Origin: Camellia lanceoleosa
Taxonomy: Eukaryota; Streptophyta; Magnoliopsida; Ericales; Theaceae
Reading direction: 5' to 3'
NCBI GenBank assembly: GCA_025200525.1
Contig: CM045758.1
Location: 62,804,598-62,868,597, forward strand
Length of the DNA: 64,000 nucleotides
The notes under the pieces were generated by a model. The model was not told the origin of the DNA, made no database searches, and was given only the letters and a program-made list of their open reading frames with translations. Numbering within the stretch: the first letter of the stretch is position 1; the number at the start of each line of letters is the position of its first letter. The position numbers were made by a program, and so were the translations under genes. Of the stretch, positions 44,604 through 55,177 are shown piece by piece.

Positions 44604-45065
44604 ACTAGATAGTAAGGGATTTTGTGTCTGGCCAAACCCAACCCGGCCCTAATATCAGGCTTCTATATTTGTCCAAGCTCGGTCCAAAAATTAATTATAA
44701 ATTTCAAGCTCACCCATCGGATTATATGTTAAAAAAAAATTTAAACATTCCATAATTAAATTCAGTCACACATTATATTTCTTAAATAAATATATTGATA
44801 TCATTATAGATTGAAAGGTTTTGTACATAAATTGAAAATTTTCTTAAATAAATTAAATCACATATCATCACAAATGGGAGTTTAATAAAATCAACAAATA
44901 TAGAGTTTAGATCCTAACAAAAAAAAAAAAAAAAATTTTAATATATTATAAATAAATAAATAATTAATTAATTTCTTAACATTTAATTTTTTAACAGGTC
45001 GGACAGAGTTAAGTTGAAAGGATAAATTCAAAAACCAACTTATTAATATTTTGCATTTAAAATAT

Positions 45066-45229
45066 CAACAATGATTCATTTCCCCTTTTCCCATCACTCC
45101 CTTTGACCCTCTCTCTCTGTCATTGGTTGCTTTTTCTTTTTCTTTTTTTTCCTGCTCCTTCAATCACTCCCTGACACATGACAAAAGGGGTGAGGGGGTG
45201 ACCCCAAAAGGAGGTCTCAAGTATTATTC
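45066..45229. mobile_element. 164-bp insertion with 9-bp target duplication
   Basis: TTAAAATAT lies at 45057-45065 and 45230-45238. Copy 1 (about 14967-14980) has no insert. A 9-bp duplication fits Mutator-like elements, but no clear terminal inverted repeat is visible, so the superfamily is open. Confidence 0.6.
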
Positions 45230-45390
45230 TTAAAATATTAACTCAGTCCAGCCCAAAACAATCTTTCAATTTTCGTGAAAAAACGAAGGGGCCGGCCCAG
45301 CACTCACCCTATTGGGATACTGTTATGCAGCCCGCGTTGCTTACTGCTGCGAAATAAAACAGCGCCGTTTTGATCGAAGCACAATATTAT

Positions 45391-45652
45391 TCCCGTTTTC
45401 ATTAAAAACATATTTTTTTGTCAATGAGTTTTGAACATTAAACCTCCGAGACAGAGACATCAAATCCCAATTTTCCATTGAACACTATAATAGGCAGCGT
45501 AGCTATTTTTCAATAAACATTAAGCGATTTTCCATTCAACATTAAACCTCCGTGACAGAGACATCAAGCTCCAATTTTCCATTCAACATTAAAATAGGTA
45601 GCGTAGCAATTTTCCATTCAACATTAACAGATTAAAAAATACAACAATACTA
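45391..45652. repeat. Tandem units around TTTTCCATTCAACATTA
   Basis: Two ~105-bp units (AACCTCCG-GACAGAGACATCAA, CAATTTTCCATT, TAGGCAGCGTAGC or TAGGTAGCGTAGC) lie head to tail. Fragments of the same unit reappear at 46115-46180, 47520-47555 and about 47928-47955, separated by MITEs. Confidence 0.65.
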
Positions 45653-45801
45653 GGTATCATGAAAAGTCTTTTATGAAAATGATCATAAAAGATTTGTAAC
45701 ATTTGGATTACACTTAGAATAAAGCACCACACACTAATTAAGGTAATCTAAGGGTCACAAATCTTTCATGATCATTTTTATGAAAAAAAAATTATGATTC
45801 C
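45653..45801. mobile_element. 149-bp hairpin MITE with TA target (copy 2)
   Basis: GGTATCATGAAA to TTATGATTCC, flanked by TA (45651-45652 and 45802-45803). It is the same family and same length as 16540-16688 but in opposite orientation. Confidence 0.7.
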
Positions 45802-45824
45802 TAACATTTCTCCAAAAAATATTA

Positions 45825-45985
45825 ATGCTGTGTTTGGTTAGGGGATTTGGGGAGAGATTTGGAAAGGGAAAGGGAAAAGGTGTGTGAAACTATGTGAAAT
45901 GTAGGTATATTTTTTTCACATTTCACCTACCTTTTCCATTTCCTTTTCCAAATCCCTCCCCAAATCCCTCAACCAAACACAACAT
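45825..45985. mobile_element. ~160-bp near-perfect hairpin MITE
   Basis: The left arm TGTGTTTGGTTAGGGGATTT pairs with the right arm AAATCCCTCAACCAAACACA. The stem goes on through GGGGAGAGATTTGGAAAGG and CCTTTTCCAAATCCCTCCCC, leaving a small AT-rich loop around 45910. The strong dyad would fold in RNA. The target duplication is ambiguous. Confidence 0.7.
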
Positions 45986-46405
45986 AAAGGTCCTAAATTT
46001 TTTATCAAATAAATGATTAAATATCTTACATAGATGTGGAATCTACAAAATTGTGAACTGTACACCTAAATATTTGATCATTTATTTAATAGAAAATTTG
46101 ATATTCTTAACATTAACTTAAGTGATTTTCCATTCAACATTAATTGTGGGACCTAATTTTCCATTCAGCATTAATTGTGGAACTTGATGTACTTAACCTG
46201 GTTTGACTATTATTTTGAGGTTAAAAAAGTATAAAATGATAAAATAGATTAAATAAATTAATAAGACAAAATATCACATCTAACTAATAATCATTATATT
46301 TTTTCTTTCACAAAAGTCAAAAAATTTAAACTAACAAGACTAAAAAAACCAATTAAAAAAGTTTCAATACAAAAATATTAACTATATCAACCAAGCGAAG
46401 CTTTA
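45986..46405. other. AT-rich spacer with remnants of the TTTTCCATTCAACATTA unit
   Basis: 46115-46180 holds two broken pieces of the repeat seen at 45391-45652. Otherwise non-coding. Confidence 0.5.
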
Positions 46406-47516
46406 GGTTGTATTTGGTAAGCCTCTCAAAATATAATTCTATCTATTGATTTGAGTGTGTTGTTTGTTTAGAACTTTCAAATCATAATTCTACATTCATT
46501 TCTCAAAACTCAATTCAAAACATAATCATTACTTTTCAAAACGCATAACTAAACACATAATTCAAAACTCAATTCAAATCAATATTTTAATTTTTTAAAT
46601 ATTTAAATATTTTAATTTTGTTAAGATTTTAAATATTTTAATATTTAAATATGTTATGATTTTTAAATTTTTTGAATATTTTTAAATATTTTAATTTCAA
46701 AATATTACGATTTTAATTTTTAAAATTTTAAAATATTTTATAAAAATAAATTCAAACTCTATTTTATAAAAATATTTTTAAATATTTCAATTTTTTAGTT
46801 ATGTATTTGATTACGATATGAGTGTAGAGTTGTAAAAGTAGTATGAAATTTTGAGTTATGTGTTTGATTATGAGTTTTAAAAACAATTTTTTAATTGAGT
46901 TTTGTTTTATGTATTTAGTTACGATTTGAGTGTAGAGTTATTTTTAAATTTAAAATATTAACATTTTAAATTATTTAAAATTTTTGAATATTTAAATTAT
47001 TTAAATTTTTAAGATTTAAATTTTTTGAATATTTATTTTAATGTTTTACCTATTAAATTTTTTAGATTATTTAAATTATTTAAATATTTATGATTTAAAT
47101 TTTTTAAATATTTATTTTGAAAAAAAATTATTTCCTTTGTAGTATTTTCAATTAAAAAATTGATTAATTTTATTTTCTGTTAGTAATAATTTTTTTTAAT
47201 TGAATTTTAAAAAGAGTTTAGTTATGAGTATTGATAAGAATTTTCAATAGTGTGAAAGTAGTGTGTTTTGTTATGAGTTGTGATAATTTGAATTAAGTTT
47301 TGAAAACTTTTTCTAAAACTTATAAACAAACAAATTTTCTTACTTCACATGTCAAATCAAACTTTCAAAACTCAATTCCACACTCAATTCAACACTCTAT
47401 TCAAAAATCATAACCAAACAAATTTTCTATACTTAAATCATAATTTCATAACTTACAAACTCAAAATACAACTCATACTCTTAAATCATATTTACAAAAT
47501 TTTACTAAACGCAACC
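46406..47516. mobile_element. Non-autonomous PIF/Harbinger-like element
   Basis: Ends GGTTGTATTTGGTAA and TTACTAAACGCAACC are inverted repeats (12 of 15 positions). The duplication TTA lies at 46403-46405 and 47517-47519. The 1111 bp are over 80 percent A/T by eye, with repeated AATATTTAAATT and CAAAACTCAATTCAAA motifs in both orientations, and no transposase. Confidence 0.65.
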
Positions 47517-47559
47517 TTAATTTTCCATTCAACATTAAACCTCCGTGACAAACATATTT

Positions 47560-47935
47560 AGGATTGTTTTGGCAACATAGTTTTTAGTCACTTTTTTTGG
47601 TTAGTAGCAAAAGCCAAAAGTCAAAAGTTGGCTTTTTTGTCTTTTTTTTTTTTTCATTTGGAAAGTTGGTTTTTAGCCAACGGTGAAATTATAATTTTAC
47701 CCCTCATGGGTCAAAATGTGTTACATAAGTGAAGTTGTAAATATTTTAAATAAATAGGGGTAATTTGGTCATTTTATTATGATTTGACATCATAAACAAA
47801 CATTAATCAAAAAAGTCAAAAGTCACTTTTTACTAACTTCCCAAATCATTTGTTTAAAAAAGTCAAAAACTTAATTAAAAGCCAAAAAATTATTTTTTAC
47901 CATCTTCCCAAAATTAAACCACTACGCTGCCAATT
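47560..47935. mobile_element. Inverted-repeat MITE, borders uncertain
   Basis: GGATTGTTTTGGCAACATAG near the left and CCATCTTCCCAAAATTAAAC near the right are roughly complementary. TTTTTAGTCACTTTTTTTGG and AAAGTCAAAAGTCACTTTTT repeat internally. It lies within a broken TTTTCCATTCAACATTA unit, which resumes at about 47928. Confidence 0.45.
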
Positions 47936-48068
47936 TTTCATTCACCGTTAAGTGCATATATATTATTTATTACCTTATTTAAGTACAATTATAAATATAA
48001 TGGTGCCTTACTTTTTATCATGATTTTAAGATAGTGGTACCTTTTTTTTTTTTTTTTTTTGGGGACAT

Positions 48069-48821
48069 TATTGGTTATATAATTTGTAAAAGTCAATTAC
48101 AATTTAACACATGGCACGAAAAAGACAATTTGAGAAGTTAATACAAGTTGCCAACCAAAGTCAGGCACATGGTAATTCGTATTGGTAATAATAGATCTGT
48201 GTAGCATTTGAACAATCGAAGGATATAAGATGATGTGGCCTAATGGTTACTTACAAAGTTTAATTTCAAATTAGGAGAGAAGTCTAATTACAAGAGTGGC
48301 GTAGTGGGACTGATTATGAGAGAGCATGTTCAACAATCATGAGAGGACATTTCGACGATTAGAAGACCACTTCGACGGTTATCATTGAAGAGTATAAATA
48401 GCAGAGAAGGCCCCAAAATAAAGCCCCTAGACTCAGATCAAAAAACTAGTTTATTTTTTTCATTTTCTCTCCAGTTTTACAGTTCTTTACATTTCTGCAC
48501 TTCAATTTTTGTACTGCACTTCATTTCCTATGAGTAGTTTCAAATAGTTTGTTGCTGTGAACCTCTACGAGACTGGGTCAAATCATTGTAAGTTTTCATT
48601 TGCTTAATGAAATTCAGATTCTGAAATTGTTCTTCACTCATTGTTATTTACTAATTTCTCATAAACAAACCACCAGTAAAAGTCCTCTTCATTAAGGCTG
48701 AAAGAACTATAACACCATTGTCTGATAATTGGCTGGCAATTAATATTCTTTAAGGACTAATTGATCATTGGTGGCACGCTTAAAATTACCTTATTAACCT
48801 TCGAAAGCCAAAAAGTCAACA
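48069..48821 (+). repeat. 5' LTR of the Tat-type element
   Basis: The start is set by alignment with 62621 (TGTTTGCTGTATAATTTG). Here it reads TATTGGTTATATAATTTG, so the terminal TG is mutated. The end at GTCAACA is inferred from the primer site a few bases on. The first ~220 bp align with 62621-62836. Confidence 0.8.
48393..48400 (+). promoter_or_regulatory. TATA box of the Tat-type 5' LTR
   Basis: TATAAATA in GAAGAGTATAAATAGCAGAG, about 325 bp into the LTR, with no better candidate nearby. Confidence 0.65.
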
Positions 48822-48829
48822 TATATTTT

Positions 48830-48848
48830 TGGCACGCCTAATGGGACT
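48830..48848 (+). other. Primer binding site of the Tat-type element
   Basis: TGGCACGCCTAATGGGACT follows the LTR after a short spacer. The TGG start mirrors tRNA CCA ends. The tRNA species was not identified. Confidence 0.55.
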
Positions 48849-48853
48849 CTAAA

Positions 48854-51079
48854 ATGGCTAGACGTAGGAGACAAGGAGAAAGTGAACGCTTGAAAGAAAG
48901 TGTGAAGGGAGAGGTAGAAGTACCTGATCTAAAGGATAATGTGATAACACATCCTGTGGAAGCACCTATCTCGTCAAAACCTATGGTCGAACAGACCAGC
49001 ACCTCAGAGCATGCACCACATGTTCAAAATATTAGACGAGGCCATAGAATTGGACTATTCGCTGTTCCATCTATCCAGCCAATGGATCCGTGAGGAGGCT
49101 TGGTAGATGCCATGGGATAGCAATTAATGTATACAATGGAAAGATGGGCAACATCCTTCATGGATCGAATGAATTCCCATCAACCAACTATCATAAGGCA
49201 TATGGAGGAAAATTCAAATGTTCTTCAGCAAAGATTGGCTAGAGATAAGCAGGCTATGCAAATTAATGGACATGCTAATGGTCAGAATAGTAGTCAAAAT
49301 TATGAAAGACGATCACTTGTACCCCAGTCATGGTATGAGCCTCCTCCGAGGCCTTTGGTAAATTAAAATGTCTCATTATCTAACAGCAAAGCGATACAAA
49401 TTGGTGAATCTGGACCAACACAAGAAAATGGCATGAAAATGTTTCCAAATCCCATATTCGAAACCATGCCTAGCACAAGGGGGTTCATTAACCCTCTGTT
49501 CGAATTCACACATGGCGGGTTGGAAGGGTTTCCTATAGCTGAGAGAGAAACAACACATGTTCCTCCTATTGCAGCACCTTTCACAGGATAGGCTTAGAGA
49601 GGCCAACCATACCCTCAACAGCAGCCAGTACCACAGGGACAGCCAGTCCCAAATATACTTCCCTATGGACCAAGAAGACCTCAAGCACATGGGATTCCGC
49701 CAAACCCTGTGTTTGCTTCCCCAGTAGTAGTCCAACAAGCACAAAATATGGTTCCTAGAGACCAAATTGCTGATATTGTTAGAGAAATGTGTGGACCTAT
49801 GGCTCGGGGGGTTCAGACTCCTGTGTATAGGAAGCCATACCCAGAATAGGTTGATAGGGTGTATGAATACCCAAGGGGGTTTAGAATACCAAACTTTGCT
49901 CTCTTTTATGGAAATGGAAACCAGTCAATAGTAGAATACATTGCCAGGTTTGCAGGCCAATGTAGTGAATTTACCAATAATTATTATATGAAGTTAAGAC
50001 TCTTTCCAAATTTTTTAACTGGAGTAGCCTTTGTATGGTATATTAACCTTACACCTGGTTCTATCCAAACTTGGCAACAAATGGAGGAGGCATTTCATGC
50101 CCAATTCTTCCAAACATAGGCTGAAGTTTTCGTGGCAGATTTGGTAAGGTTGAGCCAAACCTGATGAGAAGGCTGTTCAATTTATTGCCAGATTCAAAAG
50201 GGCACGAAACAAGTGTAGAGTCATTCTACCATAGCCCAAATTTGTGAGATTGACTCAAAATGGTTTAAAGTTTAGGCTTCAAAAGAAGTTCGATTCAACC
50301 GAATTTCGAAACTTAGTGGAGTTAACCTATAAAGTGTCTAGATATGAATCTTTACTTGCGAAAGAGTAAGATCGAAGTAATGCATCATATAAGACTTATT
50401 ATAGGGATCGTAATTATGAAATTGATGTAGCAGAAATCATAGGGAAATAGCCTATGACCTGTGAGGCGTTAATTCAGAAAAACACCACAATAGACTAGCA
50501 ATTTAAAAAGAAAGACATTCATAGGAAGAATTCTTTTGATTTAACAAAAGCAAATAATATTTTTGATAATTTGCTTGCAGCAAATTTCCTAAAGTTACCA
50601 AAGGGAGTTAAGACCCCTACCCCAGAAGAACTTAACGGGAAAATGTACTGTAAATGGCACAATTTTTGGTCTCACTCAACTAAAAACTACATTATTTTTC
50701 GGGACAGGATCCAAGAACAAATTCGAAAAGAGAGTTTAAAGTTTCTAGCCAAAGTAGAAAAGCCATGGGAATTGACACTAACCCATTCCCAAAGATTGGG
50801 GAAGTTACAGCCAATGTCGGCATGCTAGATTTCCAAAACCTATCCTTAAAGTAATTGGAGGAGGTTAATGTGCAGATGCATGTTGCCAGCCAGATTGCTT
50901 TCAAGAAGGATACCAAAAGTTCACCAGCAAATAGACAGAGCTTTGCAGACCAAAAGGATGACTCTAGTGAGGAGGTGTTGGATGATGACTCTCTTGAGGT
51001 AGCTATCATGCAAAGGATGTGTCCCAGATGCAGGTTAAGTTACAAATGGTTGAAAATGCTCCCAATTGATGAGAAATAG
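48854..51079 (+). pseudogene. Ty3/gypsy gag (Tat type)
   Basis: Starts MARRRRQGESERLKESVKG. Stops and shifts break it into pieces. 49859-50119 carries the capsid core (VYEYPRGFRIPNFALFYGNG, FAGQCSEFTNNYYMKLRLFP, TGVAFVWYINLTPGSIQTW). 50571-50828 has MYCKWHNFWSHSTKNYIIFR, a C-x-x-H...H type stretch seen in Tat gag in place of a classical knuckle. The region between (50120-50570) is readable but out of frame. Confidence 0.82.
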
Positions 51080-52272
51080 TATTACAAGGATGTATAAGGA
51101 CACGCTAAGTTAACCAATACCTACAACAAGAGGCCATACCCAACTGGTCCCAGACAGCCATTCTTGGCTGGACCACCAGCTACTAGAATACATTCCAAGG
51201 GTAAGAGATCTCTGCATGGGTTCAGACCACCCAATTACTACAGGATAGAAGGAAATTATCTTGAGAGAAGGCCTGAATTAGGCTCAAGTCAGGGAATCAG
51301 AGCCAGTAATTGGCCTCCAAAGTCAAATTCGAACAAGAGGTAAGGCAGTTACCCTGAAAGAAGGCCTGAATTAGGCTCAAGACAGGGTGTCAGAGCCAGT
51401 GAATGGCCTCAAAAGTTAGCATTGAAGGTGGTTTCAAAGACTGGGAAAGCAAGTTCAGCAACTGAACTAGTGAGTTCATGGGTACTTGGGGTGCCAGACT
51501 AGTTTGTCATACAGAACAAGCCTAAGGAAATACCTGAATAGAGAAATGTCTTTGGAGACCAGGGCAGAATGATTAAACCTCCCTTGGTGGCTCCAAATAA
51601 TTGTGTATTACTCAAGCACCCAAAAACAAAGGAACCAGATATGGTTCCAGTAATCTCTAGGTCTTAAACGAGAAAGATCCAACGAAGGTACACCCTGTAC
51701 CAAAAGGATCTGAAGGAAAGTGAAGAGAGTCTTCATTGGCCCAGTTAAAAGGTTAGACAGAGGAGAAATAAAATCCAAAATTGGCTTCTCAGAACAAAAG
51801 GAGTGTCAATAGAGAGCAGTTAACTAAGGTTCGTACTGAACTGAAAGCCAAGGAAAAATCCAGCTTAGAAGATCTTGAAAAGGCCTTGATGGAAAGTGAC
51901 AGTGAGATAGAAGAAGAAGTTGAACTAGGCCAAAGGAAAGAAATGGCTGAAGATGAGATGTTTGAAGCTTTCATGGTTGAACAGATCTTTTTGGTAGAAA
52001 AGCCAAGAGGAGTAGACCACAAACAAGTTGATTCGAAGGAAGTCACCAATACTGAGATATCAGAGTGCAACATGGAGGATGCTTTCGAAATAACTGAACA
52101 AGTTAGTTTGGAAAAGAAACAAGTGCAACCAGCAGTTCAGTTTGGCTCATTTCCTCCAGTATCAGTAAACATGGTATATATATTGCCACAGGAGTTCCAA
52201 GCTGAAGATGGAAACCAAGAAGGTTAGGAAGATGATCCTATTCCAGTTTCTAGTGAAGATTCACAGGTTAGC
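51080..52272 (+). pseudogene. Gag-pol linker region (Tat type)
   Basis: No catalytic domain. 51781-52227 encodes an acidic, coiled-coil-prone stretch (EDLEKALMESDSEIEEEVEL). A ~95-bp unit with GAAGGCCTGAATTAGGCTCAAG occurs twice, at about 51261 and 51360. The upstream part has stops. Function unknown, typical of the low-conservation spacer in such polyproteins. Confidence 0.6.
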
Positions 52273-52788
52273 ATGATTCAAGATGAGTCTGAAGTGGCCA
52301 CACCAATGGAAACTGAAGATGAAAGTGAGGAGATGAGTACTAATCTCTTGTATCCCTTCGAGTATCCTACAACATCTATGATGCAGTATGTTCAGCCCTT
52401 GTGTATCAAGGCTTATTTCAATGGGATACAATTAAACAGAGTGTTAGTGGATAATGGGGCAGCAGTGAACCTATTTTCGAAGTCCTCTTTGAAGAAATTG
52501 GGGAAACGAAACCCCATATTAATCTCAACCAGCACAACCATTGCAAGCTTCGCTGGGGATAAGCTTATGGCTCAAGGCATCCTGTCCATCAACTTGAGTG
52601 TGGGAACTAGAGATTGCATAACGACATTCTTTGCTTTACTTGGTAAGGATTGGATCCACACCAACAAATTTGTGCCTTCATCTCTACATAAGAAAATAAT
52701 GATGGCCTTATGCAATGGAGAGACAGAGGATATCAACACAGACCTTCAACCCTTTATCGCTTATGTTGACTTCGCAGAGGCCAAGTAA
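52273..52788 (+). pseudogene. Ty3/gypsy aspartic protease (Tat type)
   Basis: PLCIKAYFNGIQLNRVLVDN and GAAVNLFSKSSLKKLGK mark the retropepsin active site. The catalytic triad here reads DNG where DGG/DSG is usual. ASFAGDKLMAQGILSINLSV and LLGKDWIHTNKFVPSSLHKK complete the fold, ending near the usual position before the linker to reverse transcriptase. Confidence 0.85.
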
Positions 52789-53215
52789 TCTACTGAAGGA
52801 GTGACACCACTCAGTATATTGAGGAAACCTGATGGAACAACTGAAGTGACGACTAATAAGGAAGTAGTACACCTAAAGCACTTAGTGCAGGAAAGTGCTG
52901 ATGAAGAGTTCGTCACCAAGGATGACAATGATGCCTGGTTGTAGGCAAGAAGATGAGACCCAAGAAGCCAAACCCTTGGCTTTAGTCAAGTTTTTAGCAT
53001 TGGACTTAAAATCAATAGTCTAGAAGATTCAGGAACAAGAGAGGGAAGCCATGGTGGTTGGCTGTAAGTAGGAGCAACAACAAGTCAGGCCTTTGACCCT
53101 TGATATGTACTGTGCATTGGACATCGAAACAAAAGTCTAGGAAATACAGGAAAAAGAAGCCTTATGGATAGATTTTGTCTATGAGGAAAAAGGCAAAGAT
53201 GTTGAACCAAAGAAA

Positions 53216-55177
53216 GTGGGAGCAGAACAAAGCAAAGAAGTTGCTTCGAAGGCAGAAGAAGTCGAAGGAGAAACGTTAGTAAGCGCTCAAGTACAGGATC
53301 CCTTGGAAGAAGTTAATTTAGAGGAAGGCTCTGCACAGCAACCCACTTACATTAGTGTTTGGTTAAGTTCTCTTGACAGGAACCAGTTGTTGGTAGTCCT
53401 AAAGAAATATAAGGATTGTTTTGCATGGTCTTATAATGAACTATCAGGATTGGATGGGTCATTATTGGAACATAAACTCCCTATGAAGCCTAACTTCAAA
53501 CCACACAAATAGAAACCAAGACGGATGAGCCTTGAAGTGGTTTAGAAAGTAAATGAGGAAATTCTCAGACTCCTTAAAGCAGGCTTTATTAGAACAACCA
53601 GGTATGTTGAATGGTTGTCAAACATTGTGTATGTGGTTAAAAAGAATGGCAAGATGAGGGTGTGCATCGATTTTAGAAATTTGAATTTGGCAACTCCAAA
53701 AGATGAATACCCCATACCTATAGTGGATCTATTAGTAGACAGTTTAGCAGGGTACATGATTTTGACTATGATGGATGGGCATTCTGGTTACAACCAGATC
53801 TACATTGCAGAGGAGGATGTCCACAAGACAACATTCAGGTGTCTTGGGAATATTCGCACCTTTGAATGGGTAAAAATGTCATTTGGTCTAAAGAATGCTG
53901 GGGCAACATATCAAAGGGCAATGAATGCTATCTTTCATGATCTTATTGGAGGGTACCTAGAGTGTTACGTTGATGATATTGTTGTAAAGTCCCAGTTCAT
54001 GGAGGAACGGTTGGTTCACTTGGTAGCAGCTTTCGAAAGAATGAGAAAGTTCAAGTTAAAACTTAATCCTCTCAAATGTGCTTTTGATGTATCAGCTGGA
54101 AACTTCTTGGGGTATGTAGTGCACAAGAAGGGAATACAGATCGATCATAATAAAGCCAAAGCCAAAGCCAAAGCCAAAGCCAAAGCCAAAGCCAAATCCA
54201 AAGCCAAAGCCATCATTGAGGCCAAGCTTCCATCAAGTAAGAAAGAAGTACAAAAGTTCCTTGGTCAAGTTAATTTTCTTCGAAGAATTACTTCTAACAC
54301 TACAGGGAAAACTAAAGTGTTTTATTCTTCGTTAAAGTTGAAAGATGAAGAGGAGTTTGTGTGGACAACAGAGCATCAAACTACTTTCAAAGAAATTAGA
54401 GCCTACTTAGCCAAGCCTCCAATGCTGATGCCACCAAAGAGCGACAAGACTTTGAAATTATACATTGCTGCAGTAGAAGATTCATTGGGAGTTTTTCTAG
54501 CCCAGGACAATGAAGAAGGCAAGGAGCAAGCAGTTTATTACCTTAGTAGGTTTTTAAATTCTTGTGAATGTAAATACTCAGCTGTAGAAAAGTTGTGCCT
54601 TGCATTGTACTTTGCAGCAATGAAATTAAGATATTATCTTTTGCTTACTATTGTCTTGGTAATTGCAACCATAGACTTGGTTAAGTACATGTTATCTAGA
54701 CCAATGTTGAGAGGAAGAATTGGCAAATGGATATTAGCTTTGTTAGAATTTCATCTAGAATATGTCCCCCAAAAGGCAATAAAAGGACAAGTTTTGGCTA
54801 ACTTCTTGGCAGATCATCCATGTCAAACAAAAAGCCAAGAGATAATGGATCTTGGTATGATCCATGTTGAGCCATGGCAGATGTGGTTCGATAGATCAAA
54901 GGCCAATGGTCTGATTGGGATTGATGTTGTAATTAAGTCATCACAGGGGGTAGAAACCACACACGGTTTCAGGGTTGATGAAATTACTTGTTTCAATAAT
55001 CAAGCTGAATATGAAGCTTTAATAATGGGGTTGGAAATGCTTATTGGATTACAAGCTCATGTAGTTGATATATTTGGAGATTCTCAATTAGTAGTCAACC
55101 AAGTGAAAGAAATTTTCAAATGTCAAAGTGCAAGCATGTTACCATATTATGTTGTTGCATTACATTTGCTTTCTTAG
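53216..55177 (+). pseudogene. Ty3/gypsy reverse transcriptase with two RNase H domains (Tat type)
   Basis: The N-terminal linker is 53216-53512. Stops at 53510 and 53543 separate it from the 520-residue stretch 53615-55177. Within that: WLSNIVYVVKKNGKMRVCID (start), MDGHSGYNQIYIAEEDVHKT, FGLKNAGATYQRAMNAIF and the catalytic YVDD (residues 118-121). A KA-dipeptide run covers residues 180-199, then FLGQVNFLRRITSNT (connection), YIAAVEDSLGVFLAQDNEEG and VEKLCLALYFAAMKLRYYLL (first RNase H). MWFDRSKANGLIGIDVVIKS, NQAEYEALIMGLEML and DIFGDSQLVVNQV form a second, archaeal-like RNase H. The second domain is diagnostic for Tat. A single clean stretch of this length suggests this part decayed least. 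Confidence 0.92.
54152..54211 (+). repeat. In-frame (AAAGCC)10 hexanucleotide expansion in the RT coding region
   Basis: Ten AAAGCC units (one reads AAATCC) encode a Lys-Ala run at residues 180-199 of the 53615 stretch. It sits between the polymerase palm/thumb and the connection segment. The frame is kept because the unit is 6 bp. Confidence 0.9.

Larger units (their letters stand above)
43187..45390. repeat. Dispersed repeat, copy 2
   Basis: It aligns with 9168-9980 joined to 14138-15115, and lacks the 4157-bp solo LTR at about 43920. Relative to copy 1 it carries two extra segments: a MITE at 44297-44603 and a 164-bp insert at 45066-45229. A microsatellite and several small indels also differ. 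Non-coding. Confidence 0.8.

Noticed and set aside
51789..52073. Serine-rich minus-strand ORF in the Tat gag-pol linker
   Set aside because: Complement of an acidic Glu/Ser-rich coding stretch. No independent support.
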